Shown here piece after piece: positions 1 through 8,190 of a stretch of DNA of 64,000 bases; position 1 is the first letter of the stretch; every line of letters begins with the position of its first letter. Location: positions 1,675,501-1,739,500 of the forward strand of contig NC_012781.1 of the NCBI RefSeq assembly GCF_000020605.1, read 5' to 3'. The DNA is from Agathobacter rectalis ATCC 33656. GTDB taxonomy: Bacteria > Bacillota > Clostridia > Lachnospirales > Lachnospiraceae. The notes under the pieces are model-generated. The model saw nothing but the letters and a program-made list of their open reading frames with translations, was not told where the DNA came from and did no database searches. The translations under genes and the position numbers were made by a program.

Positions 1-597
1 GTTGGCAATAAGCGAACCGTAGAATGTAGTAACAAGGGCAACCGCCATATTCGGACCTATTGTTGAAGAATCCTCAAGGTTTTTAAGCATATTGATAAGA
101 CCGATAAGTGTACCGATCATACCCCAGGCAGGACCCTGCTCTCCCCAGAATTCCCAGAAAGAAATTGTTTTCTTATGACGTTCCTCCATGCTTAGCATAT
201 CTGTTTCAAGAATGCCTCTCACAAGCTCTGCATCCGTACCGTCTACTACAAGCATAATACCCTTCTTTAAGAATTCATCGTCTATACTGCCGGCAGCTTC
301 CTCGAGGGCTAAAAGTCCCTCCTTACGGCTGACATTTGACAGCTCTATTATTTTATTTATTGTCTCTCCAGGGTCTACGCTCTTTTCCTTAAAAGGAAGT
401 GCAAATGACTTGATTCCGGCTATAAAGCCCGATAGCTTGTTAGAGCAAAGCACAGCCGAGAGTGAACCACCTATCGTGATAATTGCAGAGGGCGCATCAA
501 GAAAGTTTAATAATGCAGGTACCCCACCATTTTGAATGATACCGAACAAAACCATTCCGATACCAAGAATTACTCCTAAAAGAGATGCTATATCCAC
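1..597 (-). CDS. motA: Flagellar motor stator protein MotA (C-terminus beyond window)
   Basis: MotA forms the proton- or sodium-conducting stator with MotB in the inner membrane and transmits torque to FliG. The 199 visible codons start at a GTG (597) preceded by GGAAGG. An upstream ATG in another frame stops within a few codons, so GTG is the only sensible start. The protein begins VDIASLLGVILGIG, a first membrane helix. A second hydrophobic stretch around residues 30-50 (IITIGGSLSAVL) and the MotA motif GEQGPAWGMIGTLIGLI near the left edge support the family. The gene continues left of the window, where motB is expected. It lies after flgE but has its own promoter-like sequence, so stator expression may be uncoupled from the hook operon. 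Confidence 0.9.
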   Translation of the reverse strand, partial: MDIASLLGVILGIGMVLFGIIQNGGVPALLNFLDAPSAIITIGGSLSAVLCSNKLSGFIAGIKSFALPFKEKSVDPGETINKIIELSNVSRKEGLLALEEAAGSIDDEFLKKGIMLVVDGTDAELVRGILETDMLSMEERHKKTISFWEFWGEQGPAWGMIGTLIGLINMLKNLEDSSTIGPNMAVALVTTFYGSLIAN

Positions 598-625
598 TTA
601 TACACACCTTCCATAAATAAATATT

Positions 626-632
626 TGTCGAA
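626..632 (+). promoter_or_regulatory. Candidate Spo0A box (0A box) in motA leader
   Basis: TGTCGAA matches the core 0A-box consensus (TGNCGAA) exactly. It sits between the predicted motA -10 box (647-652) and the start codon, a position more suited to repression than activation. Seven-base matches arise by chance, so this is suggestive only. Related copies lie in the flgB promoter (12082-12088 and 12135-12141). Confidence 0.3.
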
Positions 633-646
633 TGACCTTAGTTATA

Positions 647-675
647 ATTCTACTAAATTTTAGTGTAAATGTCTA
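647..675 (-). promoter_or_regulatory. Predicted sigma-A-type promoter for motA
   Basis: On the minus strand, -35 TAGACA (670-675) and -10 TAGAAT (647-652) are separated by exactly 17 bases. Transcription would start about 640, giving a leader of roughly 40 nt to the GTG start of motA. No sigma-28 type motif was seen here. Confidence 0.55.
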
Positions 676-711
676 TGTAAAAATAATATTTTTAATAAAA
701 AATACACAAAA

Positions 712-743
712 TATTGGGAAATGACCTAAGCCATCCCCCAATA
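712..743 (-). terminator. Weak hairpin after flgE, possible terminator
   Basis: TATTGGG (712-718) pairs with CCCAATA (737-743) around an 18-nt loop, followed on the minus strand by T-rich sequence. It lies just after the flgE stop. The loop is long and the stem short, so termination is probably partial. Confidence 0.35.
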
Positions 744-756
744 CCTTGCGAAATTA

Positions 757-2190
757 TTATCTCTTAAGATTGATAAGCTCCTCGAGAAGTGTATCAGATG
801 TAGTGATGACACGTGAGTTTGCCTGAAATCCACGCTGAGTTACTATCATATCCGTAAACTGTGAAGACAAATCTACATTTGACATCTCAAGCTCTCCTGA
901 TGAGATAGAGCCTCCGTCAGCTGATATTTCAACTCCTATTCCATCAAACTCACCTGAGTTTAATGTGCTCTGATAGCAGTTGTCTCCGATTTTTTCAAGA
1001 CCTGATGCATTGGCAAACTGTGCCACAGCTATCTGGCAGAGTAAAACTGTATTACCATTGTCATATGAACCGTATATCTTACCATCGTCACTGACAGTTA
1101 TGCCTGTAAGTGCTCCGAGTGCTTTTCCCTTGCCATCGCCCTGCAAGTCACCGTTCATACCTCCGATAGTAGAGGTTCCGTTATTATTATAGTTCATGGA
1201 TTTGCTGAAATCCACTTCTATATTACTGAAATTACTTCCGTTGATTGAGGCATCCTGTGTGTTTAAGACGGAAAGATTCAGGTTTATTGTCTTTGCAGCC
1301 GGTGAATTTGCACTTGAAATTGATGTAAAAGTACCCTCACTCTGGTCAAAAACGAGCGAAGCGTCCTCAAATATAGTCTGGGGATCTACAGCCCTTCCTT
1401 TATACGAGTACATTGTCTGTCCGTTTGGTCCCTGGCTTGTAATAAAATTACCATCCTTGTCCACATCAAATATTGAATTTCCCTTAGAATCAACGATATC
1501 CTTAAGCGTTACATCATATGTACCATCGGTATTTGTCTTTTTAATACCAAACTTTGCAGTATAGTTGTATCCCAGGTCATCAAAAAAGCCTATAGTGATG
1601 ATTCTTCCGGTGTCGGCTGCCTGGGCATCATTTTTATCAAGCACACCTGATACATATGCCTTTGTTGTAGCCTCCGGAGCTGAGGTTTTAGTGGCAGACG
1701 ACATTACCTGCAGTGATGATACCGTATCCTTTATCACGGTGCCCTTTGCATCTACCTGCCATCCTTGCAATGTATATCCTGTAGAGCTCATACATAAATA
1801 GCCGTTACCATCTACATAGAAATCGCCGGCACGGGTGAAAAGACGGTTTGTTCCATCACTTACCACAAAAAAGTTAGTCGCGTTTTTGTCATTTAATCTA
1901 AGATCAAATGGATTACCGGTAGTCTCAGCAGAACCGGCTCCGGTAATATTTACAGCAGTGGCACCCGACTTTACACCAAGACCTATCTGCTTTGCATTTT
2001 TTCCACCGGTACCGGCGGCTCCGTTTCCGGCCGAAGCGCCCGATGTAGTCTGGTACATAATCTCACTGAAACGCACTGAAGATGCCTTAAAGGCCTCAGT
2101 ATTTACGTTTGCGATGTTGTTACCAATAACATCCATTCTTGTCTGATGTGTCTTGAGTCCTGACACAGCAGAATAAAGTGATCTCATCAT
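757..2190 (-). CDS. flgE: Flagellar hook protein FlgE
   Basis: FlgE polymerises outside the cell into the flexible hook that joins rod and filament. The 477-aa protein opens MMRSLYSAVSGLKTHQTRMD followed by GNNIANVNTEAFK, the N-terminal rod/hook signature that builds the D0 helix. It ends with SSQFTDMIVTQRGFQANSRV and a Leu-rich tail, the matching C-terminal D0 element (residues about 440-477). The middle (about 90-400) is the variable D1/D2 region. AGGAGG lies 10 bases before the first of two adjacent ATG codons. It is the last gene of the flgB-led operon in this window. A hairpin in the 84-nt gap upstream (2227-2252) may tune its expression. Confidence 0.95.
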   Translation of the reverse strand: MMRSLYSAVSGLKTHQTRMDVIGNNIANVNTEAFKASSVRFSEIMYQTTSGASAGNGAAGTGGKNAKQIGLGVKSGATAVNITGAGSAETTGNPFDLRLNDKNATNFFVVSDGTNRLFTRAGDFYVDGNGYLCMSSTGYTLQGWQVDAKGTVIKDTVSSLQVMSSATKTSAPEATTKAYVSGVLDKNDAQAADTGRIITIGFFDDLGYNYTAKFGIKKTNTDGTYDVTLKDIVDSKGNSIFDVDKDGNFITSQGPNGQTMYSYKGRAVDPQTIFEDASLVFDQSEGTFTSISSANSPAAKTINLNLSVLNTQDASINGSNFSNIEVDFSKSMNYNNNGTSTIGGMNGDLQGDGKGKALGALTGITVSDDGKIYGSYDNGNTVLLCQIAVAQFANASGLEKIGDNCYQSTLNSGEFDGIGVEISADGGSISSGELEMSNVDLSSQFTDMIVTQRGFQANSRVITTSDTLLEELINLKR

Positions 2191-2226
2191 AGTTGTTTGT
2201 CCTCCTATAGTATAGATGGACGGTAT

Positions 2227-2252
2227 GGGCTTTTTCTGTCATTCAAAAGCCC
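2227..2252 (-). other. Intercistronic hairpin upstream of flgE
   Basis: GGGCTTTT (2227-2234) and AAAAGCCC (2245-2252) form a perfect 8-bp inverted repeat with a 10-nt loop between the TIGR02530-type gene and flgE. No T-tract follows on the minus strand, so it is unlikely to be a full terminator. It may be an mRNA-stability or processing element that raises flgE relative to upstream genes. Confidence 0.35.
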
Positions 2253-2274
2253 TCTGCCTCCTTAAAAGGTCCGG

Positions 2275-2655
2275 CTACATAATTACCGCGCCATCAATAT
2301 TTGTAAATACATTTGAATTAGTTTCCGCCTGGTCCATTGCAGTGACAACGGTCTTACTTGGCACATTTACTATAAACGCAATATCATCTACAAGCACCAG
2401 TGAATCGTTTACACCCTTGCTATCTGCAGCTGCTATCCCCTTTTGAAGACGCATGCTCTGGTCGTCGGAAAGATTAATATTTCTCTGTGTCAGCCGCATT
2501 GATGCATGCTTTGAGAATTTAACCGGCTGTGTCTGCTGCTTTAATATTTCCTCAAAGGATATACCATTTATCTTTTTTTCTGTAGATTTTTGCTTATTTA
2601 GATATTGATTTGTCAGCTGCTCTATGGATGAGTAATTATTAATGATATTCTTCAT
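2275..2655 (-). CDS. Flagellar operon protein, TIGR02530 (flg_new) type
   Basis: This is a small cytoplasmic protein (126 aa from the chosen start) of the kind that lies between flgD and flgE in many Bacillota and spirochaete flagellar operons. Its function is not settled. Visible features are the conserved core 'FSKHASMRLTQRNINLS' (roughly residues 47-63), a following Leu/Asp-rich helix, 'LVLVDDIAFIVNVPSKTVVTA', and a C-terminal end in 'FTNIDGAVIM'. ATG at 2655 is preferred over the GTG at 2667 because AGGTGG lies just upstream of the ATG and nothing SD-like precedes the GTG. It starts 8 bases after the flgD stop codon, which indicates cotranscription. Confidence 0.8.
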   Translation of the reverse strand: MKNIINNYSSIEQLTNQYLNKQKSTEKKINGISFEEILKQQTQPVKFSKHASMRLTQRNINLSDDQSMRLQKGIAAADSKGVNDSLVLVDDIAFIVNVPSKTVVTAMDQAETNSNVFTNIDGAVIM

Positions 2656-2663
2656 AATCCACC

Positions 2664-3377
2664 TCACGCAGTCTGATTCGTATCGTTTTCTTTACTGTCA
2701 GCCTGATTATTTTTATCTGCCGCAATAAGCTCTTTAAGCTTATCCTCATAAGCCTGAAGCTTGCTGTAATCACTGGCATTTATAAACTGCTTGCCATAAT
2801 CTGAAAGTCCGTCGTACAGCTTTCTTGCTTCCTCTATGCTGTCCTTTGAATCTATCGTCAGATTTTCTATCTTTGGAAGCTTTGCTATAAGACTTGAAAA
2901 TGTACTTGAGTTTACAATTGCATCGTAGTACTCATCCGTTGATACAGAATAGAGACTAGAGTAGTCATACATTTTTTCATTGATAGACAGCTGAATCTTG
3001 CCATCCTTATATGTGACATAGTCTACCTTGCCACTGTAGTATCCGGAAGCACTATCCTTATCAGTAACAATAACCTCCTTGCCTACAAGTGAAAGTGCTG
3101 CACTCTTTGTAGTCTGGTCATATGACGATGACATGGATTCTTTCATAGAAAGAGTTGCCTCCAGCTGTGAGAATGTAGCCATCTGTGCCACATAGTCGGT
3201 GTTGCTTGTTGGTTCAAGCGGATCCTGGTACTGCATCTCTGCACTTAAAAGCTTTAAGAAATCATCATAGCCAAGATTTGAGCCACTTGCTTTTGCACTG
3301 CTTGTTTTTCTGTTTTGTGTCGGAGTAGTATTTGTCTTGTCTAGCTTTCCGTTTGTAACATTTGCTGTAATTGCCAT
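2664..3377 (-). CDS. flgD: Flagellar hook-capping protein FlgD
   Basis: FlgD caps the growing hook and is needed for FlgE polymerisation; it is later replaced by hook-filament junction proteins. The 237-aa protein has the family N-terminus 'LGYDDFLKLLSAEMQYQDP' (about residues 35-53) and 'NTDYVAQMATFSQLEATLSM', followed by a beta-rich segment with 'SLVGKEVIVTDKD'. The C-terminal 70 residues are helical and charged (DSIEEARKLYDGLSDYGKQF). They do not look like the usual FlgD Ig/Tudor domain, so the C-terminus is divergent. AAGGAGG lies 5 bases before the ATG. Equivalent to ylxG of the Bacillus operon. Confidence 0.9.
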   Translation of the reverse strand: MAITANVTNGKLDKTNTTPTQNRKTSSAKASGSNLGYDDFLKLLSAEMQYQDPLEPTSNTDYVAQMATFSQLEATLSMKESMSSSYDQTTKSAALSLVGKEVIVTDKDSASGYYSGKVDYVTYKDGKIQLSINEKMYDYSSLYSVSTDEYYDAIVNSSTFSSLIAKLPKIENLTIDSKDSIEEARKLYDGLSDYGKQFINASDYSKLQAYEDKLKELIAADKNNQADSKENDTNQTA

Positions 3378-3400
3378 TTGTCCTCCTTTTTCATGACACC

Positions 3401-4813
3401 TTATGCTGTGAAATCTACTGAATTTCCGTTATCTCTCATAATCTGTGTCACAAGTCTTTCTTCAGCGCGATCCTGCATCATATCGCTGTCTATGCCGCTG
3501 TCAGAGCTGTTTGAACCATTATAGGAATTTGTGCTCTCCTGCTGTCTGCTGTCGTTTGCAGCACCCTGCTCGAGATTCCTCTCAAACTCATGTGATGCAA
3601 CGGTGATTTCCACCTCATTTACCCTGATGCCTGAATTGTTTAAGGCTTCCTTGAGATTGACCATCTGTGTCTGTAAGGCTTCTTTTACAGCCTCATTTGA
3701 AACTGCAATTCTTGCAGATATCTCGCTGTTCTTCTGAGATACGTTGATATACATTCTTCCAAGGCTTTCAGGTGTAAGCTGAAGGTTAATTGCCGATTCT
3801 TCAGTGGTGTTTGATATGCTCATACTGTCGACAATCTGTCTGATGATATCGGTCGTATCAACACGTAATCGGCTTTGTGACTGTGACATTTCAAATGAAG
3901 TATCGGTATTCAGCTGTTCGCTGACAGATGCATGAAGTACTGAATTGTCTGAGTGTGCGTCATCATCATGATGCAACACGCGCTCACCGGAATCATCAAA
4001 GCTACTGTCAACCTGAGACTTTGACTGAGTCTTTTCTGTATTTTCATCTGATATAATACCATTGCCTGTTTCGCCTGAAGAAGTGCCTTCGTCCGAGTTT
4101 TGGTAAGAACTGTCCTGTGTACCGCCATCATATACCTTAACAGCTTCATCAGCAGTGTCGTTTATATTCTGACCCGAAGCTGCTGTATCGTCATAGCTGC
4201 TGTCAACCGTTTTTTCCGTTGTATCAGCCGAAGAAACTATATCTGCATCTAGTATTTCACCATCATCTGAAGCAGTAAGCTGTGATAATAAATCAAGCTG
4301 TGCATCATTTTCAGATGCAACCTGAGACACATCATTAAACAGTGCAGTAAAGTCGGCATTTAAAACAAGTGCCTGTGGATCAGATGCATTTCCGGTGACC
4401 TCACAATATAATGCCGACAGATTTGCAGGGTTGAGTAAATCCATAGCTGTCAGTCCAAGAAGCTGCATTGCATTATTAAGTTCATCCTCAGATATATCGA
4501 GGTCATCAGTTACTTTTTCAACTATCTGCGAAGATATATCATCTGTGATTTTTTTAACTTCGCTTTCTGTAGGGCTGTTTTTTGATGCAGTTTTGATGCT
4601 TATTTCCTTAGTATTGTTTTTATTTAAAGTATAAGAGTTTCTTCGCTTTAAAAATGTAGTGCTGTTATCCTGCACAGCTGTCCGGCCGCCAAGATAGCTT
4701 TTAAAGTCAATACCGGATTGTGCAGCTGTTTGCGTTACAGCCTTCTGCCCTGTCGAAACATTCCGTCCACCTGATACATTTGGTACAACAGGTGATATTG
4801 TATTGTCTGCCAT
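3401..4813 (-). CDS. fliK: Flagellar hook-length control protein FliK
   Basis: FliK measures hook length and switches export specificity from hook to filament subunits. The 470-aa protein has a long, low-complexity Ser/Asp/Glu/Gln-rich middle (about residues 170-310). This is typical of the variable-length ruler region. A conserved C-terminal domain follows: 'INLQLTPESLGRMYINVS' and 'LNNSGIRVNEVEITVA' (about 340-405). The acidic, repetitive middle evolves rapidly and gives little sequence similarity. It lies between the ylxF-like gene and flgD, as in Bacillus subtilis. Confidence 0.88.
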   Translation of the reverse strand: MADNTISPVVPNVSGGRNVSTGQKAVTQTAAQSGIDFKSYLGGRTAVQDNSTTFLKRRNSYTLNKNNTKEISIKTASKNSPTESEVKKITDDISSQIVEKVTDDLDISEDELNNAMQLLGLTAMDLLNPANLSALYCEVTGNASDPQALVLNADFTALFNDVSQVASENDAQLDLLSQLTASDDGEILDADIVSSADTTEKTVDSSYDDTAASGQNINDTADEAVKVYDGGTQDSSYQNSDEGTSSGETGNGIISDENTEKTQSKSQVDSSFDDSGERVLHHDDDAHSDNSVLHASVSEQLNTDTSFEMSQSQSRLRVDTTDIIRQIVDSMSISNTTEESAINLQLTPESLGRMYINVSQKNSEISARIAVSNEAVKEALQTQMVNLKEALNNSGIRVNEVEITVASHEFERNLEQGAANDSRQQESTNSYNGSNSSDSGIDSDMMQDRAEERLVTQIMRDNGNSVDFTA

Positions 4814-4853
4814 ATTCTCCTCCTTTCTTTTATTATTGTAACAAGATATGCTA

Positions 4854-5723
4854 TCAGTTTTGTGAAGGATTCATAATCTTAGTAACCTTTGCCGCCGTAG
4901 CCGAATCCATTTTACCAAGGATATTACCTCTCGACTGGGCATCCATGGCATTTAATATCTTGGCAACAAGTGACAGATTGTCGGTCATGCTGTCAAAAAT
5001 AGCTGCGGCCTCCTTAGGCTTCATTTTGGAATATGTCTGGGCATAATCCTTAATTTCATCATCCTGTTCAAGCTGTTCACACACCTGTTTATATAAGATT
5101 TCTGCATTGGCAGGATCTACCTGCTCGTAGAATTTCTTATATTCTTTTATATCGGGTGCTTTATCTGAAAAAACAACCTCCTCATAGTATTTTTCTTTTT
5201 CCTCCTCAAAGGCTGCCTGCTCCTCCTTATAGGTGCTCAAATCCTGTATCTGGGCATTTAAATCATTGATTGTCTGGGCATCTGCCTGATTCTTGCTATT
5301 GGCATCATCCAATTGCTTTTCGAGCTCCTTAATTCTCGAAACCGCATCGTCCAAATTTGTGTAGCCTGCGGTCTCTGTAGACTCAGATGCAGTGATATTG
5401 CCGGAATCAGGAAGTATCTTACTTAGTACAGGCACATCCTTTAGTGCCGGCGCAAGCACAGTCGAGCCAAAGCCACCCACATCTGCTTTTACAAAAACTG
5501 CAAATATTCCAAGCCATATTGCAATAATAAGTATAGTAACAAGCACCATGACTATCTTGCTTGAGACAGAATCACTGTCATCATTTTCTGCATCGGGCTT
5601 ATCGGCTTCATGATTCTTCTTTGCTTTCTTAGCCGCCTTTTTAGCGGCTTTTTCTTCCATTTTCTTTTCTTTTTTTGTTTTCTTAGTATCCTTGGTTGAT
5701 TCTGCTTCGTTTAGTTCTGCCAT
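4854..5723 (-). CDS. ylxF: YlxF-like membrane protein with MgtE-N/FliG-like domain
   Basis: The 289-aa protein has a highly basic N-terminus (Lys/Ala-rich, residues 1-45), one membrane helix (about 57-80, IVMVLVTILIIAIWLGIFAVF), and a coiled coil (about 125-185). It ends in a helical domain 'YSKMKPKEAAAIFDSMTDN' and 'AKILNAMDAQSRGNILGKM', which is the MgtE-N / FliG-middle type repeat. This architecture and its position between fliJ and fliK match YlxF of Bacillus, a relative of the stator chaperone MotE. A role in flagellar assembly or stator handling is an inference. The start is supported by GGAGG just upstream. Confidence 0.75.
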   Translation of the reverse strand: MAELNEAESTKDTKKTKKEKKMEEKAAKKAAKKAKKNHEADKPDAENDDSDSVSSKIVMVLVTILIIAIWLGIFAVFVKADVGGFGSTVLAPALKDVPVLSKILPDSGNITASESTETAGYTNLDDAVSRIKELEKQLDDANSKNQADAQTINDLNAQIQDLSTYKEEQAAFEEEKEKYYEEVVFSDKAPDIKEYKKFYEQVDPANAEILYKQVCEQLEQDDEIKDYAQTYSKMKPKEAAAIFDSMTDNLSLVAKILNAMDAQSRGNILGKMDSATAAKVTKIMNPSQN

Positions 5724-5735
5724 ATTTCCTCCGGA

Positions 5736-6173
5736 CTACGAATTATAGGTAAAGCTCACAAGCTGGTCTATCTCTTTGGATTCGTTGTCTTTTTCCTCTT
5801 TTTGAAAATCCTCAAATTTCTTATCGCGCAGCTTCTCATGCGTCTTACGCTCTTTCATAAGCTCATTCAATGCCACTCTTTTAACCTCCAGCATATCCTC
5901 CGCTTTCTTTACATTCATAAGCTGTGTGCGGATAGCCGATTTGAGTGAATTTATGTTTTTTTTGCAAATATTAATTTCAGATATATTTAAGCTGCCTGAA
6001 AGCTGTTCCTTAAGAGCAGCTTCATAGACTGCACGCTTTTTAAACAGCTCTTCGAGCTTTTCTTTTTCAATCAGATAAGCACGGTTTGCTTCCGAAAACT
6101 CGTTCTTTGCCTGTGTTTCAAGCTTTATTTTTATATCAAGTATATTTTGCATGCTGTATTTGAATTTTCCCAT
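5736..6173 (-). CDS. fliJ: Flagellar export protein FliJ
   Basis: FliJ is the coiled-coil stalk of the flagellar type III export apparatus; it binds the FliI hexamer and FlhA. The 145-aa protein is almost wholly charged coiled coil, starting 'MGKFKYSMQNILDIKIKLE' and continuing with heptad-like Leu/Glu/Lys repeats, as the family shows. It begins one base after the fliI stop codon, so translational coupling is likely. Sequence identity in FliJ is always low; length, coiled coil and gene order decide the call. Confidence 0.85.
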   Translation of the reverse strand: MGKFKYSMQNILDIKIKLETQAKNEFSEANRAYLIEKEKLEELFKKRAVYEAALKEQLSGSLNISEINICKKNINSLKSAIRTQLMNVKKAEDMLEVKRVALNELMKERKTHEKLRDKKFEDFQKEEKDNESKEIDQLVSFTYNS

Positions 6174-6174
6174 A

Positions 6175-7296
6175 CTACTCGAACACCTTCTCTAAAAGCT
6201 CAAGTTCCTCTTCAAAGCTGAATTTCTCATCTGTTCCCTGACAAAGGAATGAGTTAACAGCACCAATTTTTTGAATAGCATAGTCGATATCTTGGTTTGA
6301 GCCGTTTTTGTATGCACCGATATTGATAAGATCCTCAGCCTCCGTGTATGTGGCTAGCACGTTTTTTAATCTGCCGGCGAGATTTTTGTGCTCCTTAGTT
6401 GCTATAGCACTCATAACTCTCGAAATACTCTGCAGTACATCAATAGCCGGATAATGATTTTTATGCCCCAGCTTTCTATCGAGCATGATGTGGCCATCCA
6501 AAATAGAACGCGCCGTATCTGTAATAGGCTCATTGAAATCATCTCCATCGACAAGCACAGTGTACAGCCCTGTGATAGAGCCTTTATCAGCTCTTCCTGC
6601 TCTCTCTAAAAGCTTTGGCATCTCAGAATACACACTTGGTGGATATCCTCTCGTCACAGGCGGCTCTCCGGATGCCAGTCCTATCTCTCTTTGAGCCATA
6701 GAAAAACGTGTCAGTGAATCCATCATCAAAAGCACGTCTTCACCCTTGTCACGAAAATATTCAGCGATGAGAGTACTTTTACCGACTCCTGAGCCTGCAA
6801 AAATACCGATACGCTGTCCCTTGCCTACTGTGATGAGGCCATCTACTGCCTTCACTCCCAGAGGAAGCACATCACTGATAATTTCTCTGGACATCGGATC
6901 AGGTGGCGGTGCTTCTATCGGATATTCACTGTCAAGCTTAAGGTCTTTTTCATCACAGTCAGTTACACGGCCTATTCCGTCAACTGTATGGCCTAAAAGC
7001 TCATCACCGACAGCTACCGTGAGAGGATGTCCTGTATTTTCAACTATACAGCCGACACCGACTCCCTCCACATTGTCAAACGGCATCAGAATAATATGTG
7101 AATCTTTAAATCCTACCACCTCAGACATGACATAATCCCTGCGTTCCTTGTCAAGAAAAATCATGCAAAGATCATTGAGCTTAGCCTTGGGACCAATTGA
7201 TTCTATCGTAAGACCGACAACCTTGTCCACCTTGCCAAAGCATTTATAGTACTCACCGCTTTTTAATTGTAAATACTTTTGTGCTACCTCTAACAA
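6175..7296 (-). CDS. fliI: Flagellar export ATPase FliI with internal deletion
   Basis: FliI normally forms a hexameric ATPase that energises flagellar export. Here it is 373 aa against about 435-440 in the family. The N-terminal domain, the P-loop GSGVGKST (residues 168-175) and the later motifs LLMMDSLTRFSMAQREIGLA, GEPPVTRGYPPSVY and TDTARSILDGHI are intact. However, the P-loop runs straight into IAEYFRDKG (177-185). The segment normally between them, of about 64 residues, is missing. It carries the catalytic-Glu motif of the GERGREV type and the SDQPA motif. The frame is kept across the junction (near 6765-6771), so the protein is probably expressed but should lack normal ATP hydrolysis. 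The start is a TTG at 7296 with AAAGGG 7 bases upstream. Either a real deletion or an assembly error is possible. Confidence 0.9.
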   Translation of the reverse strand: MLEVAQKYLQLKSGEYYKCFGKVDKVVGLTIESIGPKAKLNDLCMIFLDKERRDYVMSEVVGFKDSHIILMPFDNVEGVGVGCIVENTGHPLTVAVGDELLGHTVDGIGRVTDCDEKDLKLDSEYPIEAPPPDPMSREIISDVLPLGVKAVDGLITVGKGQRIGIFAGSGVGKSTLIAEYFRDKGEDVLLMMDSLTRFSMAQREIGLASGEPPVTRGYPPSVYSEMPKLLERAGRADKGSITGLYTVLVDGDDFNEPITDTARSILDGHIMLDRKLGHKNHYPAIDVLQSISRVMSAIATKEHKNLAGRLKNVLATYTEAEDLINIGAYKNGSNQDIDYAIQKIGAVNSFLCQGTDEKFSFEEELELLEKVFE

Positions 7297-7332
7297 TTAA
7301 AATCCCTTTCTTCCAACACTCATACAGCTATA

Positions 7333-8190
7333 TCAGCTGCAAAGTGAGCGTATATCCTTCACCAGATTGTTGAGCTCCATATCAATTCCACAGTCAAACA
7401 CTCCAAAGCTTGTCTCAATGAAGCAGCCGCTCGTGTCAAGATTTGCGTCATTTACAACCTCGATATCAATATCATTGCCTATGCGTTCCTGAATCTCATC
7501 CAAATGCGACATCATAAACTTATAGTTTGAATAAGCTACATGTATACGAAATTCTTTGCCCACCTCTATATTTGACATGGTATTTTCAACCAGATGAAAC
7601 AAGATATCCTTTTTATCATCGAACTGTATTTTAAAGACCTTGTTAAAAACCTGAATTATTGCATCTATCAGATCTGATTCAAGCTCCTTTGAATAAGCAT
7701 CATATTTTGATTTCAAAGAGCTTTCTTTATCTGAAAGCTCCTGTCTTAAAGATATTTCTTTTTCGTCAAACTCTCTCTGACACTCAGCCAGACCATCCTC
7801 ATAGCCCTTTGACTTGTTATCAGCATATAGAATCTGTGCACGTTGTTTAGCCTCATCTAAAAGTCTTGAGGCCTCTGCCTTTGCTTTGTCCAATATGCTA
7901 TCAGCCTCAAGCTTTGCTTCCTCTAAGAGCCTTTCCTTCTCAGCTGAAACATCTATTTCTGTGACTACAGCAGCATTTATGCCATCATTGAAGCCACTCT
8001 CCTGCGTGTCCGGACTTTGCGATTTTGTTTTTCCTAAGCTGCTCTGTGCATCAGATGATATGCCTGTATAACTATCAGCGGGGCGGCTTATGGAGTCGGC
8101 AAAAATCTGCTTTATCATGGAATTGCTATTTATCACACGGACATTTTTATCTTCTCCGGCAACACGATACTGCTTTAATATATTAGACAA
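7333..8190 (-). CDS. fliH: Flagellar assembly protein FliH
   Basis: FliH is the peripheral stalk/regulator of the FliI ATPase and tethers it to FliN at the C ring. The 285-aa protein has a low-complexity N-terminus, a long Ala/Glu/Lys coiled coil (about 88-175, with repeats such as LLDEAKQRAQILYADNKSKG), and a compact C-terminal domain. That domain, of the kind shared with the V-ATPase E subunit, includes 'LIDAIIQVFNKVFKIQ' and 'GCFIETSFGVFDCGIDMEL'. It overlaps the end of fliG by 8 bases. Because its partner FliI is apparently deleted, the intact FliH suggests either recent damage or retained non-catalytic function. Confidence 0.88.
   Translation of the reverse strand: MSNILKQYRVAGEDKNVRVINSNSMIKQIFADSISRPADSYTGISSDAQSSLGKTKSQSPDTQESGFNDGINAAVVTEIDVSAEKERLLEEAKLEADSILDKAKAEASRLLDEAKQRAQILYADNKSKGYEDGLAECQREFDEKEISLRQELSDKESSLKSKYDAYSKELESDLIDAIIQVFNKVFKIQFDDKKDILFHLVENTMSNIEVGKEFRIHVAYSNYKFMMSHLDEIQERIGNDIDIEVVNDANLDTSGCFIETSFGVFDCGIDMELNNLVKDIRSLCS

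Noticed and set aside
2080-2240. Short ORF starting ATGACAGAAAAAGCC just upstream of flgE, after an AAGGAGG
   Set aside because: The SD is 14 bases away and the ORF overlaps flgE out of frame for most of its length; no recognisable features.
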